Shown: positions 1 to 5,375 of the stretch, piece by piece
How the letters are laid out: each line of letters begins with the position of its first letter
How positions within the stretch are numbered: position 1 is the stretch's first letter
Translations under genes and position numbers: made by a program
NCBI GenBank assembly: GCA_902767355.1
Contig: CACXHG010000229.1
Span: forward strand, 1-6,076
DNA length: 6,076 nucleotides
Direction: 5' to 3'
Source of the DNA: an uncultured Bacteroidia bacterium
GTDB lineage: Bacteria; Bacteroidota; Bacteroidia; Bacteroidales; UBA932
The notes under the pieces: generated by a model
What the model was told of the DNA's origin: nothing
Database searches by the model: none
Seen by the model: only the letters and a program-made list of their open reading frames with translations

Positions 1-605
1 AAGAGGGGCGAGACAAGGGCTACAAGTTTGATCTGGCGGCATTTGCCAAACAATACAGGCTCCAGGCGTCCCAGGCATACTATGCCATCAAATACATAGA
101 GATGTCCGGCTACTGGACACTCACGGAAGAGCTTGACATACCCTCCAAAATGTGCGTTGCAGTGTCGCGCGAAGAACTCTACGGCATACAGCTGGGCTCG
201 GCCGAGATGGACGCATTCTTGCAGGTGCTCCTGCGCATGTACGAAGGCCTGCTGAACGGCTTTGTGACCATAGACGAAGAGAAAATCGCGGCCGTGGGCA
301 GATATTCTGTGCTGGCCGTGGAGAATAAACTCAAATGGCTCAATTCCAGGGGGATAATAAGATATATCCCCAAGGTCCATTCGCCGGTACTCTACCTGGC
401 GACAGAGCGTCTGTACCCGGAGAACCTGCGTCTGGACAAGGCCGAATACGACGACCGCGTGGCGCGCTCGAGGGCCCGGATAGATGCCATGATAGGCTAT
501 GCCGAGACCAGCGACCGCTGCCGCAGCCAGATGCTGCTGGAATATTTCGGGCAGAAAGACAGCAAACCCTGCGGCGTGTGCGACTGGTGCCTGAGCCGCA
601 AATAG
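1..605 (+). CDS. recQ: RecQ-family ATP-dependent DNA helicase, C-terminal part (5' end outside window)
   Basis: This is the last ~200 residues of a RecQ-type 3'-5' DNA helicase, a repair and recombination protein. The frame is open from base 3, so the gene starts before the window; the ATG at 102 is internal. The helicase core is not visible. The first ~70 residues (FDLAAFAKQYRL onward) and a second stretch around bases 261-410 (IAAVGRYSVLAVENKLKWL) look like two winged-helix-type segments. The end is a RecQ zinc-binding module: DRCRSQMLLEYFG, then CGVCDWCL, giving four cysteines at codons 519, 570, 579 and 588. In E. coli RecQ this cluster precedes the winged helix and HRDC domains. Here it is the C-terminus and no HRDC follows, a layout I associate with a Bacteroidota RecQ subtype. 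The stop TAG (603-605) abuts the stop of the facing nitroreductase gene, with no spacer and no terminator hairpin visible. Confidence 0.88.
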   Translation, partial: EGRDKGYKFDLAAFAKQYRLQASQAYYAIKYIEMSGYWTLTEELDIPSKMCVAVSREELYGIQLGSAEMDAFLQVLLRMYEGLLNGFVTIDEEKIAAVGRYSVLAVENKLKWLNSRGIIRYIPKVHSPVLYLATERLYPENLRLDKAEYDDRVARSRARIDAMIGYAETSDRCRSQMLLEYFGQKDSKPCGVCDWCLSRK

Positions 606-1187
606 CTACTGCTTCAGATAGCCGACGCTTTGAACCAAGGTGATAATCTGCTCCGGGGCGAGAGACAGCCTTGCGGCCAGCTCCTCTTTCGGCACGAGGG
701 CGCGGGCCACGGTGCAAAGGCCCTCCGAAGCGCAGAACAGATAGATATTCTGGCAGATGAACCCCGTGTTGGCATAGGTGGCTTCGATAATGCCCTGCGG
801 GCTCTTTCCGGTAATCTTTGAGGTGTCGCTCACAAGCGCAATCTCTACCGGCGCAACGCCCACGAAAGGCTGGCTGCCGGTTGATGCGCGCAGGTCTTCT
901 GGGATCAGAAGCAGCAGGGCGTGCTGTGCAGCGTCGTATTTATAAACTCCACTCTTAAGGAAAACATACAGCTCGATCTCCTGCCGGTTGTGGGAAGAGG
1001 GGGCGGTGCGGCCGCTGCGGCGGTTGATGCCCCAGGCTGCCCAGAGCAGGTCGGAGAGAGTCTGCATGTCAAGCTCGCGGCCGGCATCGAAATCGCGGCC
1101 GGAATGTCTTGCGGCAAGCGCCTCCATGAGCGGCATCCCGCCGGTGCGGCGCGCGGGCGGCAAAACCAAAACGCTGTTGTTTTCCAT
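606..1187 (-). CDS. Small SagB/ThcOx-type nitroreductase family protein
   Basis: Predicted FMN-dependent oxidoreductase of the nitroreductase superfamily, 193 residues, about the usual size for single-domain members. Visible family marks: RHSGRDF at residues 27-33 (the Arg/Ser phosphate-contact region for FMN), TAPSSHNRQEIELYVF at 61-76 (the SagB-like PSA-x-R-x-x-ElyV segment), a Tyr-Ala-Asn helix near 138-140, SEGLCTVARALV at 154-165, and a C-terminal VGYLK (family VGYPK). The substrate cannot be told from the sequence; relatives reduce nitroaromatics or quinones, or oxidise peptide azolines, but no azole-peptide cyclase gene is nearby. Many Bacteroidota homologues I recall carry a signal peptide before the TGGMPL segment. 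This one has only ~15 residues there and no hydrophobic stretch, so it should be cytoplasmic. Its ATG shares its A with the TAA stop of yicC, so the two are probably cotranscribed and translationally coupled. No SD sits at a useful distance. Confidence 0.9.
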   Translation of the reverse strand: MENNSVLVLPPARRTGGMPLMEALAARHSGRDFDAGRELDMQTLSDLLWAAWGINRRSGRTAPSSHNRQEIELYVFLKSGVYKYDAAQHALLLLIPEDLRASTGSQPFVGVAPVEIALVSDTSKITGKSPQGIIEATYANTGFICQNIYLFCASEGLCTVARALVPKEELAARLSLAPEQIITLVQSVGYLKQ

Positions 1188-2077
1188 TAGAGTACGTTCA
1201 TAGATTGTTCCTTGATCTTCTCCAGCTCGGCCTTCATCTTTACCACGATCTTCTGGATTTCGGCGTGATTGGCCTTGCTGCCGAGGGTGTTGATTTCGCG
1301 ACCCATCTCCTGGGCGATGAAGCCCAGTTTCTTGCCGGGATACTCGTCCTTATCCATCGTCTCGCGAAAATAATTGCAGTGCTGGCGCAGGCGCACCTTC
1401 TCTTCGTTGATGTCGAATTTATCTATCCAGAAGATGATTTCCTGCTCCAGGCGGCCGGCTTCCACCGGGGCCGAAAGCTCTGCAAGCCGGGCGTCGAGGC
1501 GGGCGCGAACGGTGTCTATGCGCTCGCTTTCAAAGGCTTCGACCTGAGGGATGAAAGACTCTATCAGGGCTACCTTGGACAGGATGTCATTGCGCAGCGA
1601 AACGCCCTCTGTCTCGCGGAATTCGTCCAGCCGGATGGCGGCCACCTTGATCGTGTTGAACAGAAGCGTCCAGTCCTCTTCGCTCAGCTCTTCGCGCTGG
1701 GTCTGCAGCACGTCGGGAAAACGCATCACGCTGGCCACGACGGGGGCGCTGAACTCGCTGGTGGCGCCCTTGTGCCACTTGCTGCCCCGAAGGGCCTGGT
1801 CCATCTGCTCCAGATAGCCGGTGAGCACATCCTTGTTTATCTGGGATGTGCCTTCGCTGCCGGGCATCTTCTCTGCATTGATGTAGAGGTCTATGGTGCC
1901 GCGGTTTAGCTGCGCTGTGAGGAACTGCCTTACCAGCAATTCCTTATCCCTGGGGATGAGGGAGGTTTTGAGACTGATGTCGGCGCTCTTGCCGTTCAGG
2001 GAACGTATTTCTACCGTGTATTTGCAGTGGTTTATGGTGGCTTCGGCCTTGCCGTAACCCGTCATTGATCTGAGCAT
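1187..2077 (-). CDS. yicC: YicC/YloC-family endoribonuclease
   Basis: YicC/YloC family protein, 296 residues, matching the usual ~290. Members in E. coli and B. subtilis are reported to be endoribonucleases (E. coli YicC affects small-RNA turnover); the role here is inferred from family. The N-terminal domain opens with the hallmark MLRSMTGYGKAEA, followed by the RSLNGKSADISL and LNRGTIDLYIN segments and RFPDVL at 120-125. The C-terminal DUF1732 region runs from about 210 and ends with GKKLGFIAQEMGREINTLG (248-266) and the MKAELEKIKEQ helix, all highly typical. I chose the ATG at 2077 because the conserved MxRSMTGyG begins there and a GAAGGA SD lies 7 bases upstream. The frame stays open to an ATG at 2182, but those 35 residues have no family counterpart and overlap the glnS start region. 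It is the first gene of a leftward unit with the nitroreductase. Confidence 0.95.
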   Translation of the reverse strand: MLRSMTGYGKAEATINHCKYTVEIRSLNGKSADISLKTSLIPRDKELLVRQFLTAQLNRGTIDLYINAEKMPGSEGTSQINKDVLTGYLEQMDQALRGSKWHKGATSEFSAPVVASVMRFPDVLQTQREELSEEDWTLLFNTIKVAAIRLDEFRETEGVSLRNDILSKVALIESFIPQVEAFESERIDTVRARLDARLAELSAPVEAGRLEQEIIFWIDKFDINEEKVRLRQHCNYFRETMDKDEYPGKKLGFIAQEMGREINTLGSKANHAEIQKIVVKMKAELEKIKEQSMNVL

Positions 2078-2084
2078 TGTGCTA

Positions 2085-2090
2085 TCCTTC
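2085..2090 (-). promoter_or_regulatory. Shine-Dalgarno site for yicC
   Basis: On the minus strand this reads GAAGGA, 7 bases before the yicC ATG at 2077. It is the only well-placed SD-like site in the window. The starts of glnS, the nitroreductase, the ATP-grasp gene, the phosphorylase and mtnA have none, as is common in Bacteroidota. It supports 2077 as the yicC start. Confidence 0.55.
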
Positions 2091-2102
2091 TTTGATTTCA
2101 GA

Positions 2103-2126
2103 GCCCAAAAATAGTAAATTTTGGGC
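2103..2126. repeat. Inverted repeat in the yicC/glnS divergent promoter
   Basis: GCCCAAAA (2103-2110) is perfectly complementary to TTTTGGGC (2119-2126), with an 8-base AT-rich centre. Both arms read TTTTGGGC outward, and each arm contains the TTTG of a possible outward-facing -7 box. Five T residues follow on the plus strand (2128-2132), so it also has the outline of a weak rightward terminator or attenuator. No plus-strand gene ends upstream of it, so an operator or the symmetric core of two divergent promoters is the better reading. Confidence 0.5.
2106..2113 (-). promoter_or_regulatory. Candidate -7 promoter box for yicC operon (TATTTTTG)
   Basis: The minus strand reads TATTTTTG, a full match to the Bacteroidota -7 consensus TAnnTTTG. 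Transcription would start near 2100, giving a leader of about 20-25 bases that contains the SD. I see no clear -33 TTTG at the expected distance, so the call rests on the -7 box and its position. The box lies in the left arm of the 2103-2126 palindrome. Confidence 0.45.
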
Positions 2127-2134
2127 CTTTTTAC

Positions 2135-2142
2135 TACTTTTG
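2135..2142 (+). promoter_or_regulatory. Candidate -7 promoter box for glnS (TACTTTTG)
   Basis: TACTTTTG matches TAnnTTTG exactly and would give a leader of about 20 bases before the ATG at 2167. The nearest TTTG upstream (2120-2123) is only 11 bases away, too close for a normal -33 element. An alternative is TAAATTTTG at 2115-2123, which has one extra base but has a TTTG (2091-2094) 20 bases upstream. I cannot decide between them by eye. Confidence 0.4.
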
Positions 2143-2166
2143 CAATTCTATAAACAATATGCGTAT

Positions 2167-3804
2167 ATGGAAGAGCGTACAAACAACTTTTTGGAAGACA
2201 TCATAGAGGCCGACCTGGCCAGCGGAAAACACAAGTCAATCATGACCCGTTTCCCACCGGAACCGAACGGCTACCTGCATATCGGTCATGCAAAGAGCAT
2301 CTGCCTCAACTTTGGCCTGGCCAAGAAATACGGCGGCAAGACCAACCTGCGCTTCGACGACACCAATCCTGTCAAGGAAGACACCGAATATGTGGATTCC
2401 ATTAAAGAGGATATCAAGTGGCTCGGCTTCGAGTGGGCGGGGGAGTACTATGCCTCCGACTACTTTGACCAGCTGTACGAGTGGGCTGTGGAGCTGATAA
2501 AGAAGGGCTTGGCATACGTAGATGACCAGAGCCAGGAAGAGATCAGGATAGGCCGCGGCACCGTGAAGGAGCCTGGCAAGGAGAGCCCCTGGCGGAATCG
2601 CAGCGTAGAAGAGAACCTGCGCCTTTTCCAGGAGATGAAAGAGGGCAAATATCCCGACGGCGCCAAGGTGCTTCGCGCCAAGATCGATATGGCCCACCCC
2701 AACATGCTGCTGCGCGACCCTCTGATGTACCGCATCATACACGCCGAACACCACCGCACCGGCAACAAATGGTGCATCTATCCCATGTACGACTTCGCCC
2801 ACGGCGAGTGCGACTCCATCGAGCACATCACCCATTCCATCTGCACCCTGGAGTTTGACGTGCACAGGCCGCTGTACGACTGGTTCATAGAGAAACTGGG
2901 CATCTTCCCCAGTCATCAGTACGAATTCGCCCGCCTGAACCTGACCTACACCGTGATGAGCAAGCGCAAGCTGCTCGAACTGGTGCGCAACGGCTATGTA
3001 GAAGGCTGGGACGACCCGCGCATGCCGACCATCTGCGGTATACGCCGCCGCGGCTACACCCCCGAGTCGATACGCATGTTCGCCGACAAGGTGGGCGTCG
3101 CCAAGCGCGACAATATAATAGACCTCTCGCTTATGGAGTGGTGCCTGCGTCAGGACCTGAACGAGCGCTCCAACCGCTATATGGCTGTGCTCGACCCCAT
3201 AAAACTTGTGATAGACAATTGGGAAGACGGTAAAGTGGAGTGGTTCGACGCTCCGCTGAACCCCGCCGCCCCCGAGGGCCCCTGCCGCAAGGTGCCCTTC
3301 ACCAAAGAGCTCTACATAGAGCGCGACGACTTTATGGAAGAGGCCCCCAAGAAATATTTCCGCCTGAAACCCGACGGCGAGGTGCGCCTGAAATACACCT
3401 ATATCGTCAAATGCGTTTCTTTTGAGAAAGATGCCGACGGCCGCATCACCACCGTGCACTGCACCTACGACCCCACCAGCAAGCCCGGGGCAGGCGAGTG
3501 GCGCAGCGTCAAGGGCACCATCCATTGGGTCAGCCAGGAATATGCGAAGCAGATCGAGGCGCGCATCTTCGACACCCTCTTCACCGAGGAGCAGATGGGC
3601 GCAATCCCCGAAGGCGTCGATTATAAAGACTATCTGAATCCCAATTCGCTCAAGGTGGTCACCGCCTATGCCGAACCCGCCCTGCTGGAAGATGCCAGCG
3701 GAATCGCAGTACAGTTCGAGCGCGTGGGATATTTCTATCACGACCCCAAGAACGGCGCCTGGAACAAGGCCACCGGCCTGAGGGATTCCTTCAAGATCAA
3801 TTAG
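2167..3804 (+). CDS. glnS: Glutaminyl-tRNA synthetase
   Basis: Class I aminoacyl-tRNA synthetase that charges tRNA(Gln) with glutamine in the cytoplasm. It is 545 residues, against 554 in E. coli, and collinear with it throughout. Signatures: FPPEPNGYLHIGHAKSI around the HIGH motif (38-41), LRFDDTNPVKED (61-72) in the active site, the AEHHRTGNKWCIYPMYDF segment (193-210), EGWDDPRMPT (279-288), and VMSKRKL as the KMSKS-type loop (263-269). The C-terminal third carries the anticodon-binding beta-barrel features (VKGTIHWVS at 448-456, AEPALLEDA, QFERVGYF), ending near GLRDSF as GlnRS does. These segments favour true GlnRS over a glutamyl enzyme. The frame is open upstream to 2077, but MEERTNNF at 2167 fits the family start and leaves room for the promoter. 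It is preceded by no SD. It overlaps the facing ATP-grasp gene by 8 bases at its stop. It implies direct Gln charging in this organism. Confidence 0.97.
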   Translation: MEERTNNFLEDIIEADLASGKHKSIMTRFPPEPNGYLHIGHAKSICLNFGLAKKYGGKTNLRFDDTNPVKEDTEYVDSIKEDIKWLGFEWAGEYYASDYFDQLYEWAVELIKKGLAYVDDQSQEEIRIGRGTVKEPGKESPWRNRSVEENLRLFQEMKEGKYPDGAKVLRAKIDMAHPNMLLRDPLMYRIIHAEHHRTGNKWCIYPMYDFAHGECDSIEHITHSICTLEFDVHRPLYDWFIEKLGIFPSHQYEFARLNLTYTVMSKRKLLELVRNGYVEGWDDPRMPTICGIRRRGYTPESIRMFADKVGVAKRDNIIDLSLMEWCLRQDLNERSNRYMAVLDPIKLVIDNWEDGKVEWFDAPLNPAAPEGPCRKVPFTKELYIERDDFMEEAPKKYFRLKPDGEVRLKYTYIVKCVSFEKDADGRITTVHCTYDPTSKPGAGEWRSVKGTIHWVSQEYAKQIEARIFDTLFTEEQMGAIPEGVDYKDYLNPNSLKVVTAYAEPALLEDASGIAVQFERVGYFYHDPKNGAWNKATGLRDSFKIN

Positions 3805-4510
3805 AGGTTTTGACATTTACTGCCGCGTCGAGGGCCACCACATTGCGTGCGCTGGCCACGACCGGCATTATGTCCATGCTCTCTATCTGCGGAGCCGCTT
3901 CGCAAAGGGCCGAGAGCCGGCGCAGGGTGTCCGTGAAGATGATTTCGCTCAGCTGGAAGCTGCCTTTAACCCTGGCGAACATCTCTCTGGCTTCTGCCTT
4001 GGTCACGGGCAGGGTGCAGGCCGTGAACGCTTCCGGCTTGCTCTGGGAAGAGGCATAGGTGCCGCAGATCACCAGATGGCCCAGGCGGGCCCTGCGGCGT
4101 ATTCCAAAGTAGGCGCGGGCCCCGCTCAGGGCGGGACTTATCAGCACGCTCCGGGCCTCTGACGACAGCATCAGGCGTTTGAACTCCAGTCGCATGGTGT
4201 TCTCGTCGGTGATGTTTTCCACCAGTTCTTTTTCTTCGCCGCCGTGCACCGATATGCCCTGCATGTTGATGGGATAGCCGATGTCGATGGCGGCCAGTTT
4301 GGCCTCCATTATGGTGCAGGTCACGAGCGTCTTTTCGCGGCTGATGCCGATGGCGTCCAGCAGCCTCAGGGCGCTCTCTTGCGGCAGCGCTCCGTCGGCA
4401 GCCCCGCCCAGAAGCTGCTCTATGATCTCTTTATCGATTGGCGGATAGGCAGTTTCGCTGCTTTTGCCCAGAATGATTTCTTCAGAAGTTAATGCCGGAA
4501 TCCTAATCAT
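3797..4510 (-). CDS. Stand-alone degenerate ATP-grasp domain protein related to ADP-forming acetate-CoA ligase (beta/C-terminal part)
   Basis: A 237-residue protein that I align by eye to the ATP-grasp half of ADP-forming acyl-CoA synthetases (archaeal beta subunits are ~230 residues; many bacterial enzymes are ~690-residue fusions). Matching segments in order: LPQESALRLLDAIGI (42-56), the IGYP strand (77-80), DENTMRLEFKRLM (102-114), FGIRRRARLGHLVICG (135-150), LPVTKAEAREMFARVKG (167-183), LRRLSALCEAAPQIESMDI (196-214) and NVVALDA (223-229). Several expected active-site features are missing: the ATP-contact Lys before the first loop appears as Gln84, the HKSDVGGV-type loop is HGGEEKELV, the glycine-rich GLGGIFVE loop is replaced around 150-157, and DINP reads DIMP. 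CoA-binding domains are absent, and an in-frame stop shortly upstream of the ATG rules out a longer product. Catalysis is therefore doubtful; a regulatory, scaffold or partner-dependent role is possible. The reading frame is intact and has its own promoter-like box. Confidence 0.7.
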   Translation of the reverse strand: MIRIPALTSEEIILGKSSETAYPPIDKEIIEQLLGGAADGALPQESALRLLDAIGISREKTLVTCTIMEAKLAAIDIGYPINMQGISVHGGEEKELVENITDENTMRLEFKRLMLSSEARSVLISPALSGARAYFGIRRRARLGHLVICGTYASSQSKPEAFTACTLPVTKAEAREMFARVKGSFQLSEIIFTDTLRRLSALCEAAPQIESMDIMPVVASARNVVALDAAVNVKTSN

Positions 4511-4515
4511 AGGGT

Positions 4516-4523
4516 CAAAATTA
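4516..4523 (-). promoter_or_regulatory. Candidate -7 promoter box for the ATP-grasp gene (TAATTTTG)
   Basis: The minus strand reads TAATTTTG, a match to TAnnTTTG, ending only 5 bases before the ATG at 4510. If real, transcription would begin at or next to the start codon and the mRNA would be leaderless or nearly so. A partial -33 candidate (a run of T followed by C) lies about 20 bases further upstream on the minus strand. The AT-rich context makes a chance match possible. Confidence 0.35.
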
Positions 4524-4535
4524 ACAGAAAATTAT

Positions 4536-4543
4536 TATCTTTG
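4536..4543 (+). promoter_or_regulatory. Candidate -7 promoter box for the phosphorylase-mtnA operon (TATCTTTG)
   Basis: TATCTTTG fully matches TAnnTTTG and lies 17 bases before the ATG at 4561, giving a predicted leader of roughly 10-13 bases. No good -33 TTTG is present. It lies back to back with the minus-strand box at 4516-4523, so the 50-base gap works as a divergent promoter. Confidence 0.5.
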
Positions 4544-4560
4544 AAAAATTATGCTCTAAT

Positions 4561-5373
4561 ATGGATAATCTCGCCCAATCGTTAGAATATGTAAAAAGCC
4601 TGGCCGGGGACTTTGTGCCCGAGGTCGGCATTGTGCTCGGCAGCGGCCTCGCTGCTGTGGCAGACAGCGTAAGCGTGGTAAAGGCAATCCCTTTCTCCCA
4701 GATCCCCGGGTTTGCACAAACGACCTGCATAGGCCATAAGGGAGAGCTGATTCTCGCCCGGATGGCAGGGCGCAACGTGTGCATTGCCAAGGGGCGCATC
4801 CATTATTACGAGTCCTGCGACATGGGCCAGGTGATTGCGCCGGTGCGTCTGATGGGCATGCTGGGCGTGCGCTGCCTGTTTGTGACCAATGCCTCCGGAG
4901 GCGTCAACATATCTTACCGCAACGGCGACATCATGGTCATCAGCGACCATATAAACATGCAGCCGAATCCGCTGGCGGGCCTGCCTGCCGATGCACTGCC
5001 GGACCGCTTCGTGGATATGGCCAACGCCTATGACCAGGGGCTGCTCTCGCTCTGCGACTCGGTGGCAAGGAAGAAGGGCATAAAACTACATTACGGGGTG
5101 TATCTGGGCGTGTGCGGGCCCTCGTACGAGACGGCGGCGGAAAACCGCTTTTTCAGGATAATAGGGGCCGATGCGGTGGGTATGTCCACCACGCCGGAGG
5201 TTATCGTCGCCCGGCAGATGGGCATGCGGGTTTTCGGACTGTCGGTGGTGACTTCGCAGGCGCGAGATGCGGCTCCCGGGGCCTCTACCAACGGAGAAGA
5301 AGTGCTGGTTGCCGCCCAGGCGGCCTGCGCCAAGGTGCAGGCCCTGTTTGAAGGAATGATTAAAAATTTATAA
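4561..5373 (+). CDS. punA: Purine nucleoside phosphorylase / MTA phosphorylase family protein
   Basis: Trimeric-type (PNP/MTAP) nucleoside phosphorylase of 270 residues, normal length. It should split a purine nucleoside with phosphate to give base plus (deoxy)ribose-1-phosphate, or methylthioadenosine to adenine plus methylthioribose-1-phosphate. Phosphate-site marks are intact: GSGL (27-30), IGHKG (57-61) and GRIHYYE (78-84). VTNASGG (108-114), GDIMVISDHIN (122-132), CGPSYETAAE (185-194, base-binding Glu190) and GADAVGMSTTPEVIVAR (202-218) complete the family pattern. Two specificity positions differ: the residue aligned with human PNP Asn243 (Asp in MTAP) is Ser232, and the one aligned with His257, which contacts the ribose 5'-OH, is Gly245. 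The substrate is therefore uncertain, and the symbol denotes the family rather than a proven specificity. ATG 4561 is chosen because the ATG at 4551 runs into a stop after two codons. mtnA follows after two bases, so the two form an operon and perhaps a pathway. Confidence 0.9.
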   Translation: MDNLAQSLEYVKSLAGDFVPEVGIVLGSGLAAVADSVSVVKAIPFSQIPGFAQTTCIGHKGELILARMAGRNVCIAKGRIHYYESCDMGQVIAPVRLMGMLGVRCLFVTNASGGVNISYRNGDIMVISDHINMQPNPLAGLPADALPDRFVDMANAYDQGLLSLCDSVARKKGIKLHYGVYLGVCGPSYETAAENRFFRIIGADAVGMSTTPEVIVARQMGMRVFGLSVVTSQARDAAPGASTNGEEVLVAAQAACAKVQALFEGMIKNL

Positions 5374-5375
5374 TA

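Noticed and set aside
340..717. Minus-strand 125-codon open frame across the recQ/nitroreductase junction
   Set aside because: It is Arg/Gly/Ser/Pro-rich out-of-frame translation of two real genes, with no family match.
1205..1909. 234-codon plus-strand open frame opposite yicC
   Set aside because: It is antisense to a well-conserved yicC and has a Leu/Ala/His-rich shadow composition.
2103..2132. Rho-independent terminator (hairpin plus T5)
   Set aside because: No plus-strand gene ends upstream and there is no T-run on the minus-strand side. The stem is half AT and overlaps promoter boxes, so it was kept as a repeat instead.
2077..2166. Longer glnS start at 2077 (30 extra residues)
   Set aside because: The extra residues are hydrophobic translation of the AT-rich promoter gap. 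GlnRS fits a start at 2167.
2078..2182. Longer yicC start at 2182 (35 extra residues)
   Set aside because: The family begins at MxRSMTGyG, which is at 2077 with an SD just upstream. The extension has no family counterpart and runs over the glnS promoter and start.
2236..3816. 526-codon minus-strand open frame opposite glnS
   Set aside because: It lies almost wholly antisense to a clear full-length GlnRS. The translation is low-complexity (Ala, Val, Gly, His rich) with no recognisable family; it is an effect of codon bias in a GC-rich gene.
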